Under the pieces are notes generated by a model, which was not told where the DNA came from, ran no database searches, and saw only the letters and a list, made by a program, of their open reading frames with translations. The position numbers and the translations under genes were made by a program. Below, in pieces: positions 12,537 to 24,488 of a stretch of DNA of 64,000 nucleotides. The stretch is taken from NCBI GenBank assembly GCA_015698045.1, contig BLAL01000165.1, positions 906,001-970,000 on the forward strand. The letters run 5' to 3'. The stretch is from Rhizophagus clarus (Eukaryota > Glomeromycota > Glomeromycetes > Glomerales > Glomeraceae). Position 1 is the stretch's first letter, and every line of letters begins with the position of its first letter.

Positions 12537-14311
12537 ATGAAAAGGTTTTCTTCTCCACTTACTTATAATTCACAAAGTGGCAGATTTGATATTGATAGAT
12601 TTCTTGATGAAACAAAATCAAAATCAAATAATAGTGATTCTTCAACTACAATATCCGATAATAATAATAAATCACCTTTAAAATGGATTCCATATAATGA
12701 ATTTAGTAATATTAAAGAAATTGGTAAAGGAGGTTTTGGTGTCGTTTATGAGGCTATTTGGCATGATGCACCCGAACAAAAAATTGATCTAATTTGGAAT
12801 AAGAAGAGAGTAGCTTTAAAAATTTTACGTTATTCTGCTAATAATGATCAAAGTACAGATTTTTTGAATGAGGTAAATGTTATAAAAAAAAAAAAAAAAA
12901 AAAATTTTCTTTTTATTCTTTATACTTTCTCTTACTTCTTATATTTCATTTTCTTTTTTTTTATCAATTACAATGTAACTTTAGTTGAAATTACATTATC
13001 AATGTATGGATTCAGGGAGAGTTCTTCCGTGTTATGGAATAAGTCAAGAACCTCAAACAAATAATTATATACTAGTAATGCAATATGCGAGCGAAGGAAA
13101 TTTAAGAAATTACCTTTCAACTTCTTTTGCGAAATTTGATTGGTGGAAAAAAGTAAACATGCTTCGTGATATCGTACTTGGTCTTCAATCAATTCATAAT
13201 GAGGGTTTAGTTCATCACGATTTTCATAGTGGTAATATATTGCGTCATGGCTATGGCAACGATAGTAATTATTTAGACACATATATATCAGACCTCGGAT
13301 TATGTCATCCCGTAGATAAAAATCATACTAAATCAAATGTTATTGGAGTTTTACCTTATTTAGCTCCTGAAGTTTTACGTGGTGAAAAATATACGAAAGC
13401 TGCAGATATTTATAGTTTGGGTGTTATCATGTGGGAAATTACTACGGGTGATAAACCATTTTGTGATCGTTCTCACGATAATAGATTGGCAATTGAAATT
13501 TGTTCAGGATTAAGACCAAAACTTATGCCTGGAACTCCAGAATGTTATGCTCAATTAATGCAAAAATGTTGGAATGCGGACCCTTTATCACGTCCAACTG
13601 CGGAAGAATTATTTGTTATGTTAAAACAATTTAAAGAAATATCAAATTATAGAACTCAAATTGGTGAAGCAGAATTAATTCGTCTTGGTGTTATTGAAAA
13701 TATTTTATCAACGAGGGGTCATAAACTGATACATCCTGAAGCTATTTATTCAAGTCGTTTATTAGAATTTATTGACCTTCCTCAACCAAAAAATGCCGAT
13801 CTTGTTTCAATTCCTACACTAAATGCTCATCGTCCAGGTAAATTAAAATAAACAGTTAGATCGTTTTTTTTTTTTCAATTTATTTACCTTTTTTTTTTTT
13901 TAAAAAAAAAAAAATTTGAATGTTTCACTTCAGTCCGACGTCGTGCAAATAGTGTAACATTTCATAATCGTCATCCAAATAACAAACAAACAAATAGACG
14001 AAGTGTTCAAATTCAACCAGTATCAAATACTTTTAACGATAGACGGCGTAGTAGGTCATTTAATAGCGAAGAAGTTGCTGAAAGTGAGTAAATTTCAAAC
14101 AAATCTTAATTTTATTGTATAGAAATCAATATATGAATATGTTATTCATAAATTTAGGTATGAGACGATTAAGTCTATCATTAGGATCAAAAGGTATATG
14201 TATAAAATATCTCATTTGATACTTTTTATTTTATGATTAAAGTCAATCGTTAAATTATTTATTAATCACTTAGATTTAAATGCGATAAATGAGGAACTTT
14301 TCGAAGAATAA
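12537..14311 (+). CDS. Protein kinase, tyrosine-kinase-like group
   Basis: Five exons, 12537-12872, 12985-13837, 13934-14083, 14158-14193, 14274-14311, encode 470 residues. Kinase domain at about 57-340. Glycine loop IGKGGFGVVYEA starts near residue 62, ATP-anchoring Lys95 is in VALKIL, the catalytic loop is HHDFHSGNIL with Asp191, the metal-binding motif is DLG at 215-217 instead of DFG, and LAPEVL is the APE motif near 239. The Arg of HRD is His here and the activation segment carries no RD pair; the catalytic Asp and Asn are present, so activity is expected. The C-terminal tail is basic and Ser/Arg-rich (DRRRRSRSF, MRRLSLSLG), built from two very small exons, and could be a phosphorylation or RNA/SR-like tail. 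Kinases with this ISDLGLC segment are abundant in Rhizophagus. Substrate unknown. Met12537 is the first in-frame ATG after a pyrimidine-rich leader and a poly-A run. Confidence 0.9.
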
Positions 14312-14778
14312 TTAATCTTTTCAATTTTATATATCAAACTTTTTACTTAATCTAACACCACTTTCCCACCCTTTGTATAAATTATTTCTCATCCTGTCTA
14401 TAACTCATTATTTAATAATGTATTATGTAAAAAAGTATTTTATTTATTCAAAATTATTTAATTTTTATTTTATTTTGTAAAAATGTTTAATAAAAAATTT
14501 TATTTGTTACGGGATATTTTTTCACCCTTATATAATTGATTATTAAATATATCCGTGTAGCCGTTATGTTTCGGGTTAAATTAAGGAGTTAAACAGTCCG
14601 AAAGATCTACAGCTCTACATGATAATAATAATGAATTTTGCGCTATAAGCTAATCCTTTTAAAGATTATTTGAAAATATAAAAGATATGATTTTTGACTT
14701 TCACATAATTCCATAATTCTCACAGTAATATCATCTTCTTAAATAAAGTAAATTGTTTTTTTATTCGGTACCGAAACG
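14312..14778. other. Intergenic region between kinase and methyltransferase genes
   Basis: AT-rich spacer of about 470 bases between two genes in tandem orientation. Contains AATAAA-like polyadenylation sequence (TTTAATAAAAAAT near 14487) and the methyltransferase promoter. No gene seen. Confidence 0.4.
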
Positions 14779-15782
14779 ATGTCGGGAGATCAAAAAACAA
14801 AATATTCGTTACCAAGTACTGATATGGGACCTGAATTTGAATCCAAATTATCAAGTGTTATACATGAAGTAACAAAAAGTGTTTGGGGTGGTAATTTTGT
14901 TTCTCCTATTGAACAAGATTTGACGAATAAAAAAAATTTTAAAGTGTTAGATGTAGGATGTGGTCGTACATACGTGTGGCTTTTAGAGCTTTCGAAAAAA
15001 TATCCGTCAGCAAAATTTATTGGATTAGATTTATTTTCGTTATCACCACCTAAAGATTTTTCGCAAGATAATTTACAATTTGTTCAAGGTGACATTATAA
15101 AAGGTTTACCTTTTGAAGATGGTTCCATTGACTTTGTACATATGAGATGTGTTCTAGCGTCATTCACTGAAAGACAATGGGAAGAAATTGTTATTAAAGA
15201 ATTGGTCAGAATATGTAAACCAGGTGGATGGATAGAATTATCAGAGATTGACGCTGATGGAAAATCACTAGGTCCAACTTCTAAACGTTTATTAACAGCT
15301 TGTAAGTTTCTTTCTTCTTTTTGTGTTTTTTTTTTTTCTTTTTTTTTTTACTTTCCCAAGAAATTTATATATATATTTATTACGTCAGGCATAACTAAGT
15401 TGGAAAGTAATGGAATTAATGGTTTGATAACCGAAGATATCCCAGAATTTTTTGAATCTACAAATCAAGTTGAAGTTTATGCAGAAGAAAAATATAGTCC
15501 TATTGGGAGTTGGGGAGATGATTCTGGAAGATTAGTAAGTTTTAACATCTCATATTCATTTTAAGAAATTTTTATTAAAAACTAACCCTTTTCTTTATAA
15601 TTATAAAATAGGCTTTGGAATTTTTTCTTACGATATATAATGGTTCAGGAGACTTAATGGATTATATTGGAGTAAATAAAGAAGAATATGAAAATATGAT
15701 AAACCAATTCATAGAGGAAGTTGATAGATATCGTTCATATTTTATTCCTCTCAAATTTTTTTGTCAGAAATTTACGTCATAG
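14779..15782 (+). CDS. Class I SAM-dependent methyltransferase (Methyltransf_11/25 type)
   Basis: Three exons, 14779-15301, 15389-15534, 15612-15782, encode 279 residues. The Rossmann-type core begins at about residue 53 with motif I, VLDVGCGRTYVWLLEL; the next acidic strand end is FIGLDL (Asp about 79), then FVQGDI (motif II region), GSIDFVHMRCVLAS (motif IV/post), and LVRICKPGGWIELSEID (strand 5). Substrate unknown; these proteins are a large fungal family of small-molecule methyltransferases (LaeA-like and related). Odd point: the usual G-x-G-x-G of motif I reads GCGRTYV, so the third glycine is replaced, which could weaken SAM binding. After motif VI the protein has the helical cap seen in relatives (YSPIGSWGDDSGRL). 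Frame at 15535-15564 after exon 2 is intron read-through. Confidence 0.88.
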
Positions 15783-16981
15783 TCTTTTTTTATTTATGTA
15801 GTAGTTAGTATATATAATTTTTTAAGTTAAACATTTAGATACGCGTATGACATATTAAAATTATTAATACATTTTATATTACCATATTCTTCTTTATTAT
15901 ATAAATAAATAAATCATAAATGGTATATTAAATGAGTTTAATGTACAATGGGAATACACAAAAATACCTTGCGTTTTTTACAGTATATCGGCTATCAATT
16001 TCTTTTTTTTTTACTTTAGTTCCCAGAATTTTTTTTTTTTCTTTTTGAGGGCTAGTTATAGTTAGGTAAATTTCAATAAATTATATACTTTTACATATGA
16101 TATTTATAAAAAAAAAAAAGATGAGACAAATTTGGGCGTAAAAAGAAAAAAAAAAAAAAAAAATCTCTTTCCTAAATTCATTGTGTTAATAAGGAAAACC
16201 GAATATATATGTTTCATTCTCATTTCTTAAAAAAAAAAAAAAATTATTAATTCAAGTAGTCAGCAACATAATAAAAATATTATATGTTATTATAATTATG
16301 TCATCAATTGTATATGCATAAATATTTTTTTTTTATTTACCATAGAAAGAAATAATGAAAAGAAAGTGGTCCTTGCATACGAATAATAATGCGCCAAAAA
16401 CAAATTTTTCTAAATCACAATATCACAATAAATTTAATTAACGGATAATGATTATTACGGAAACATTTCTCATTGAATAACGGGATTACGTAATTTTATA
16501 CTTCTAAGTTTTCTATTGTTAATGGAGTAACGGAGCGCTTCCGCTATCTACTGATTATCGATCACGGGTCATGAGGAATGCTTATGTGTGACGGAACCAA
16601 AGGAATCAGTGGATTCAATTAATCGTCCACACAAATTAAAAGTAATTTTGAAATTCTTATTTATTTTATTTATTTTATTTATTTTTGTTTTATTTAAACA
16701 TATTTAAAAATATTTTTCATAATTTCTTAATTGGTATATCAATTTTTCTTTTATGTTCTTAATTAAGACGAAAGGGCGAGAATTTAAAAATAGTACCGCA
16801 ACAAAACCTTATTTTTTTTATCTTGGATTTTCCGTAATACATAAAAAAATTTTTTTCCGTATGTAATATGCCGTGTATACTTTCCTTATTTTAAACCGTA
16901 TTAAAAAAAAAAAAAAAAAAACTTAAACATCTTATGTAATGATCTATATTTTATAGGGAGAGTGAGATGATAGTAATCTTA
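15783..16981. other. Intergenic region between convergent genes
   Basis: About 1.2 kb, AT-rich, with several homopolymers and ATTTATTTTATTTATTTTAT repeats near 16662. The segment at 16470-16640 is less AT-rich but has no open frame of note. Nothing recognised. Confidence 0.4.
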
Positions 16982-18108
16982 TCATGAGGAGGAGGAGGAG
17001 GAGGGGGAAGAGGAAGAGGAAGTGGAGTGAATTCTATTACGAAACCACTCCTTAAGGGACGTGCGACGATGGTGCTTTAGAATTTTATATATCGCAGCAT
17101 CGTGCTGAAAAGAGACCTCTATCCCTAATTTATGAAGAAAGATGCTACACCCTGGATAGAGTATACGCGGAAGCGGTCTAGCAGATACGATTCCAGATAA
17201 ACGCAATTGATTATTAATTTCGAATTCACTTATATCCGCTGGCATGAGCGAATTTAATTGAGCACCTATTTTAAAACGTGAAAAAAAAAGTCAAATTAAT
17301 TTTCCTAATTATTCGATGAATTATCAAATGATAAATTACCATTGTTTGCGACTTGATATATGTGCCCTAAGAACGTATGTGCGACAAAATCTCCAACTAC
17401 ATAATTTCTATCAAGTTCAATTTCTTTTGATACTATAGCTTCAACTACCAATTGAGCTAAGTCTTCTTTAACTGTAATATTTAAAAAAATGTATTGACTA
17501 GGACTATTAAAAGCGGTCGTAATTGTTGAGATGTCATGTTTAAGGACCTCTTCATCAAAGATGCCAACTTGAAACAAAATCCAACGCATCGCATCAGGCT
17601 GATTTTTATTTATAGATCGAAGATATTTATGCAACCTCGTTCTAGGACATTTTTTGTCCTTTACATATGTTTCGCTACAAGAGAGTAAAAAGGTTTTTGA
17701 TAATTTTGTAAATATTATTTTTATTAAACATAACCTTAGAATTAAACTTACAGTTCCATTCCAGCATCCCATGTAATAAACAAGGCAACTCCTTGTTGAA
17801 TGCAAGCCTCAACGAGCATCTCTTGTTTCTCATAATTATTGTACAGCAGACTTATTACTATTGTTGTTGAACCTTTATAAAATATATATATATATATATA
17901 TTATATATATTAAAAGTTTTCTTTATGTACGAAAAAATGAAAAAGAAAGAAAAAGAAAGGTTTGATAAAATTATAAATATTCTTACTTGACAAGTGGTCC
18001 TGCATTTCCCAAGAACCTGGTATTTTAATCGCGTCTATATTTGCTTCCGCATACTAAATAAAGCAATAAAGAAGGATATTTAATCAATAAAAGAATAAAA
18101 CAAACAAA

Positions 18109-18142
<34 letters not shown>

Positions 18143-18410
18143 TAATAATAATTAAAATAAAATAAAAAAAAAAAAAATATTATATATATATTTTGTAGCT
18201 TACTTGAGTTTGTTCTGGGGGATAGGATAACCGAATTTTTTTGGCACCGTAATCTTTTAATTTATTAGCAATTTGCGATGCAAGTCGAATGTCATCATTA
18301 CAGACCAAAAATATTTCGGTTTCGCTGATGTCAATCGGTAATTTCACCACGTGTCTTTCTGGAGACTCACTGCCATGGAGGCAATGAGGAGCCTGAATTC
18401 TTGGTGTCAT
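16982..18410 (-). CDS. NmrA/isoflavone-reductase-like protein (divergent, tentative)
   Basis: Five exons, 18410-18204, 18053-17987, 17872-17752, 17674-17340, 17265-16982, all GT..AG and in frame, encode 337 residues. The fold reads as an alternating beta-alpha nucleotide-binding type: EIFLVCNDDIRLASQIANKL as strand 1 and helix, STTIVISLLYNN as a later strand, LVEACIQQGVALFITWDAG as the strand matching the 'GVKRFIPSEFG' segment of NmrA-like proteins, RWILFQVGIFDEEVL like 'yTilrpgfF', and NYVVGDF near the end. The classic GxxGxxG dinucleotide loop is not visible, so catalysis is doubtful; NmrA relatives can be redox sensors that bind NAD(P) without turnover. The C-terminus ends in a run of Ser and Pro encoded by GGA/GGAGGA-rich sequence on the other strand (16988-17024). 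The family call rests on pattern, not on a search. Confidence 0.62.
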
Positions 18411-20059
18411 ACAATCGCCAGAGGTCGTAGTTTATCCGAATTTTTTTTTTTTTATTTACAATTATAAGCTATGATAATAAAAAAAAAAAATTATCAAAAG
18501 AGGCGATCGTAAATGATTATAATTCAACGGCTGTATTTCTCCTTCGTGGACACGTTTAGTTGAAATCGACCAAAATTTTTTATTATATCAGCTAAAAAAC
18601 TATCAAACATTATTAAGGGTTAGGACTCTTTAAATAAGATCCTCATCAATGCCGAATATTATTAGTTTTTTTTATGCTTATAAAAAGTTGTTGATTCTAA
18701 TGAAGAAAAATAAATAATGTCCCCTGAAAATAAATCTTATGCCAATAGCATCTCAAGGCACAGAACAAACAAACAACATGTAAAAAAAGTTTTTATCACA
18801 TATCACGAGGGTAGATCCACATATAAATATACGCATGAACGAACCAAGTAAATAAATGAATTCATATATGCTGCTTGGCGGTAAACATGCATCGAATTAG
18901 TATTAAGGTAAAATTCATTAAAGTTTAATTTTACCCGAATGTGAACAAATTATTGATTAACTCCGAATATATATAATTAATAAATTACACGGATTATAAA
19001 TTATCGAGAATCAATTAATAATAAACATAATTATATCCAACCTAACGCGACGAGCAGTTTGATTGGGTAATTTTGGAGAAATTGGACACGTATTCATTAA
19101 AACTCAAGGCTAAGGAACAATATTCAAAACGTAATATTTTGTAAGTAATAGTTTCTTTATTAGATAATTATGGTAAATTGTTAATCTTCATTGCATGTTT
19201 GTTTATTGGGCGTTTCGGTATCATTTATAATTTCAGGATATAAGTCTTTACCTATTTTAACAATTTAATAACGCCTTAGTTAACCTGTTGTCTCTTGTTT
19301 AAAAAAATACATTTTGAGATAAACTTTTTCCTTAAATATAATTTCATTCTTTGAATGGAATGGAATGTTAAGCAACCTATTTGAGTTAATTAAAAGATTT
19401 CTTATTAGAAAGATGCAAAAAATGAATAAGATGCATATTAAAGCATATATTTTAAATTTATTAAAAGAGTAAAATTACACACTTTTTTGAATAAAAAATT
19501 TTGTTCTTCGCGTTCAAAATTGGATTTTTATTCTGAAAATATATGCAAATCATTTCCAAATTACGTAAGATAAAAATGCGGATTAATAAATAATTTGAAG
19601 TGAAAATCTAAAACTTTAATTTGCTGTACTATAACAATTTAGATTTCATTCATACTCCGAGTTCATTTGAATTTTGATTATTTAAGCACATTTTTGTTGA
19701 ATGATCAAAATATGGAAAATAAATATGAATTCTATTATTAACATTTGTAATATTAAATCATTGATTTTTTTTCCATAATGAAAAATTTTCTTAATGCTTC
19801 CGTCCGTATTCCAATATATTTTACTGAAATTTATGTATCTTAAATCCAAATTTCTTATGATATATTTATTATTATTACATTCTAATGTAGCGAAATTACC
19901 TATTAACATTTAAATTGATTAAAATGTTATGAAAGAATATTACATTATTATTAGTATAATATTTATTACTAAAGAAAAAAATAATATCAGATAAATTTGA
20001 AAAGGGTATCCGTTAATGAATTAATTTATACAGTTTAATGTATATGTTAATTGATTCAT
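18411..20059. other. Intergenic region, end of host-gene block
   Basis: AT-rich, 1.65 kb. No frame with a recognisable domain; a 75-codon minus-strand frame at 19682-19909 is low in complexity and not called. The right end abuts the hAT target duplication. Confidence 0.4.
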
Positions 20060-22305
20060 GTATTTATTAGGGTGTCCAGGATTTGACGATCACGATTTTA
20101 TAACGATTTTGGCCAAAATTTTGCGATTTTTGCGATACCGCGATTTTGGCCAAAATTTTGCGATTTTCGCGATACTCAAATATGATTGGCTATTTAGACA
20201 CTATAAGTCACGTGAAATCGTGAATGTATTGCCATTGATAATCTCTTTTTTTTCGCTTAGTCATTTTTAATAAAATGGTCGCGCCTCACATACGTTTGTC
20301 TCAAAGTGCCGAGTATCGTGAAAACTATATCGTACAAGAAAACAAACTATGGTGTCGATTTTGCAATGTAGAAATTGATCATGAAAGAAAGAACTCTGTA
20401 GATAAACATATTAAAACATTAAAACACCTTAATAATAAAAACAAGAATAATTCTAATTTGTTAATCCAAAGAACTTTACCTTCTTTTGAAAATACACTAA
20501 ATGAACGAGAAAAAATTAATAAAGAGATAGTGGAAGCATTTACTTATGCAGACATTCCTTTGGAAAAAATTGAGAAATTAAAACCATTTTTATTAAATCA
20601 TTGTAAAAATGGTATGTATTTTCTGATATTTCAATTTCAAATTTGCCTTTTTTATTTTTATTTATTAATATATTTTTGTTTATAGCGGGCTTAATTACTG
20701 GAGCAAATCAACTTCGTGAGAAATATCTTCCATTATCATATGAAATAGCGCTCCAAAAATTGAAAAATGATGTCATCAATAAAATTATTTGTTTGACAAT
20801 TGATGAAACAACAGATCGTTGTGGCCGGCATGCTGTTAATATATTATTTAGTTTTGATAATAAAACTAAATTAGCTAAAACAGAATTTTTGTCTAATGTT
20901 AACGCTTCATCTATTTCACAATTTGTTATGAATACAATTCATTTTTATAATATTTCTTATGAAAATATTATTTTTTTTATTTCTGATAACGCTTCATACA
21001 TGAAATTGGCGTATTCAAATTTATCTCCCTTTTTACCAAATTTAAAACACAATTGTTGCTTAGCGCATATCCTTAATTTAATTGGTGAAGCATGGGTGAA
21101 CTTTCAGATGGAAGGAGCATTTATTACAAAATGGTATTGAATCACCTACTTTAGCACCCCTACCAGTAAAAACAAGGTGGAATTCATGGTTTTTATTTTT
21201 ATGTTGGATTAAACCTTTATATTCTCATTTAATAACTTTTGTTACTGCAGAATATTCTATTAATCATGATTCAAAAGCTGTTCGAGATCTTTACACATTT
21301 TGTCAAAACAGAAGCCATGTTTTTTGTGTTAAAATATTTATATATTTTATTACATATAATAGCAAAAGGTAAGTGAATTTAATGGATTTAATAATTTTAT
21401 AATAATATTACTAATATAATACTTTATTTATTTAGATTAATCAATGATTTGGAATTCTTTAAAATAAGAAACAAGGCTATAGCTCCATTTGTTTATTCAC
21501 GAATAGTATTTCTTCAAGCTTTTTTATCATCAGGAACCAGGAATCCTCCAATTTCAAATGAAATATTCCAATTATTAAACGAAGAAAATCAAGATATTGC
21601 ATCTTTTGTTTCATTATTTTCTAGAGCTTTTATATTGGCAAATGAAAAATGTGAGAAACATATATCTCATCATCCAGCTTTATTATTTTTCAAAGCAATA
21701 CAATGTTTTGATCCAAGATTTATTCAATCTAATTCATCTAATCATAATATGGAAAATTATAGAATTATCAAAGAATTTTATCTTCCTACTGATACTTTAA
21801 TACAAGAATGGGCTATTTACTGTGGACTTAATGAATCTATTGAAGAATTTGATGATTTGGATTTGTATTGGCGAGGTAAAAGACATATATTACCAGAACT
21901 TAGTTCACTGGCTTTAATATATATATGGTTGCCAGTATCTGGTGTAGATATTGAACGTAGTTTTTCTAGTTATAAAAGCATTTTATCAGATAGAAGAGTA
22001 TCGCTTAAAGAAGAAAATATTCAAATGCTTAATTTTCTTTATTTTAATCTTAGTAATAATGATGATTATAATAATGAATTGATGATTTATGAATAATATA
22101 AATGTTACTTAATTGTAAATAAATAAAATTTGTATAGAATATAAATTATTAAAAAGTTTTTCATAATCGGAATTATGTTAATTCTGGCCAGAATTATGGT
22201 AATTCTGGCTGAAATTATGGATCACGATTTTCACGATTTTTGTGATTTTTCACGCCTGATTTTTGGGCCATCACGACGTCAAATCCTGGACACCCTAGTA
22301 TTTAT
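20060..22305 (+). mobile_element. hAT-superfamily DNA transposon with 8-bp target duplications
   Basis: Element body 20068-22297 (2230 bp). The left end begins TAGGGTGTCCAGGATTTGAC and the right end is its exact reverse complement, with an inverted match of 21 bp. It is flanked by GTATTTAT at 20060-20067 and GTATTTAT at 22298-22305, a perfect 8-bp duplication, the hallmark of hAT insertion. Subterminal repeats of the type CGATTTTGGCCAAAATTTTG occur at the left (20102-20170), and ACGATTTTCACGATTTTTGT-like ones at the right. The perfect duplication and the long transposase frames suggest a relatively recent insertion. Confidence 0.93.
20275..22096 (+). pseudogene. hAT transposase, nearly intact but with a disrupted centre
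   Basis: Exon 1 (20275-20611) encodes a BED-type zinc finger: WCRFCNVEIDHE.. with paired Cys and a later H-x5-H (KHIKTLKH). Exon 2 (20686-21137) holds the first catalytic Asp (LTIDETTDRCG) and second (FFISDNASYMK), then HNCCLAHILNLIG. At about 21100-21140 the frame ends in TGA and the sequence continues one frame over as ESPTLAPLPVKTRWNSWF; about 40 residues usually present between these motifs are missing, so I infer an internal deletion with frameshift. An intron at about 21369-21435 leads to the last exon (to 22096), which holds the C-terminal dimerisation region LPELSSLALIYIWLPVSGV with the catalytic Glu in VDIERSFSSYKS. Function would be cut-and-paste transposition; this copy is probably inactive. 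Confidence 0.85.
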
Positions 22306-24020
22306 ATATAACTGTCATGCGGTCTGTAATAAAATAATGTAAATAATAAATGAAACCTAATTCCAGTAACTAAACCTGTTTTTATTTCACTTTTAAGCTA
22401 ACATTTTGAAACAACTAATAAATGTGCTATTATACCTTAAATTTTTCAAGGTAAACTGGTAAAGAAAGTAAATTAAAAGAGTATTTGAATAGTAAATATC
22501 AATTAACTCTTTTAAAACTGAAAAAAATTAAGTAATATATAAATATATAGAATTGTAAAAAGATTATTAATAATAATTACTCATAATTATAAATATAAAC
22601 CAGTGCTATTTTTTTGTTTTTTTTTTAATTTTATTGTGTAACAAAAGAAAGAATAATTGAATTACAAAGTAAAACAAGATCTGATCAATATTAAAACTAA
22701 ATCAAAGTAAGCAATGAAATAAAATCTAACCATTGGATTAACAAAAGAAAATCTGTAAAAGGTTATTATTATACTCTGTGGCAAAAGTCTCACAAAAGAC
22801 AAGTGATGAGATCCTGCAAGATACAAAGTATTACCCTTCACTAAGATATCAACATCTTGAAATAACTACTTACATCCCACTAGATGAAGACTAAGTAAAT
22901 TGCTTAGCAATATTATTAAGACTATATAACAAAAAAAAAATAAAAGGAAAAGAAAGAAAATTGCTATAATACAACTAAAAATTAATTAGAATTAATAAAA
23001 GTTTAGTAATATTCAGTTTATTATTAGACTTCTTCTTGTCTTTTAACTTTTTTGAAGTTTTTATCATATTTTTAGAAGGTTTAGAATTAGTTAAACAATT
23101 TTTGAAAAAACAAAAATCTTTTAAAGGATTCTTTTAAGGTTTCTTGGTTTTAAAGGTAAAAAGTAAAAAAGAATATCATGAAAGAGAGTAATTTACATTG
23201 TTATAGTTGAAATTGAATTTTGTTTAACAATAAAACTTTACATCCTTATATTTTTCAAAATAAGCCACAATCGTATTGTTTTCACCTATTATAAAATGCT
23301 TTAAAGCTTTAATTAGATAAACATTAAAAATATTTGAAAATCAAATATAATTCTATAATTACTATAAATGTAAGTCCTGAGGCAAATTATTTAAATATAA
23401 GCAGAACTGTTATCATCATTTTTTTTATTATAAAGACCAGTATTTTGAAAACCATTATACTGCTTAGTTGTTTAAAAAGTATTACCAAATACCTTTTTTA
23501 AAGAAAGCAAAAATAAAGGATGATAAACAAATTTTTATTCAAAGTATCTAATACTTTTTTTGCTTTTTGGTTATTATAAATATTAAATCTCTTTATACTT
23601 TAAATTTAGTGATGATTTTTTTATAAGACTATTCTACAAATACATTATATATAAAGATCTTTTTAATATTATTTATTTGATCATTAGAAATTAGTTGATT
23701 AATATATTTTTTTTTAACAAATTTCATTGCAATTTTATTAGTTTTCTTTGTTTTTTTTCTATCATCTTTTTTTACTGTATTTTTCATTCTTTCTTATATA
23801 TTGCAATGCATTTGCAATTAGTACAGCACTATAGTATTAATATTACAGTTAAAATTGTGCAATTGTGGTTCAATTTTTTTATAAAATCATATATATATTG
23901 TGGTATAATTTTTTTTCTTTTGATTAAAATATAGTTTCTTTCATACAATTTTCTTTTTATTAATTTATAGTGATATTAATTATTATTTAACAAATTATTA
24001 AATGTGAAATTGTCTTTGTA
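22306..24020. other. AT-rich stretch without recognised genes
   Basis: About 1.7 kb between the hAT and Plavaka-like element 1. Many short A/T runs; a 79-codon frame at 23695-23934 is Phe/Ile-rich translation of T-rich DNA. No termini, repeats or domains recognised. Confidence 0.4.
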
Positions 24021-24045
24021 ATCATCAGGAAATTTTTTTAGGGGA

Positions 24046-24260
24046 TATATATCGATGGAAAGGTCACATGATATCTATCGATAATAATCGGACTCGTCGA
24101 GTAATATCGATGTGGGTAAATGATGACAAATTATCAGAATTTAACTAAAATGACAAATATCGATAGAGATGTATATCGATGGAAAGGTCACATGATATCT
24201 ATCGATAATAATCGGACTCGTCGAGTAGTATCGATACGGAAAAGATGATTACTTATCGGA
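24046..24260. repeat. Subterminal 124-bp direct repeat of Plavaka-like element 1
   Basis: The segment ATCGATGGAAAGGTCACATG followed by ATATCTATCGATAATAATCG recurs about 124 bases later (first copy near 24050, second near 24174), together with ACTCGTCGAGTA. The repeats are rich in ATCGAT/TATCGATA, a motif also dense in the array at the other end of the element, so they may be binding sites for an element-encoded protein. Confidence 0.75.
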
Positions 24261-24488
24261 ATTAAGCCTAAATGATAAAAGTCGAGAAAATTTCATACGA
24301 TAAAAATCAAGAAAATTCAAACGATAAATATTGAAAATATTCATTGCGATTACTAATGTAAATTTATTTATTTATTTATAATAATAAAATTCATAATAAA
24401 ATTCATAATGATAATAATTATAATTAATTATAAAATATTAGTATGCCACCTTAAAATAAAACATCACTTTCCAACCTATGAATAATTG

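Noticed and set aside
23695..23934. 79-codon Phe/Ile-rich frame resembling a membrane peptide
   Set aside because: Translation of T-rich DNA; no conserved pattern or start context.
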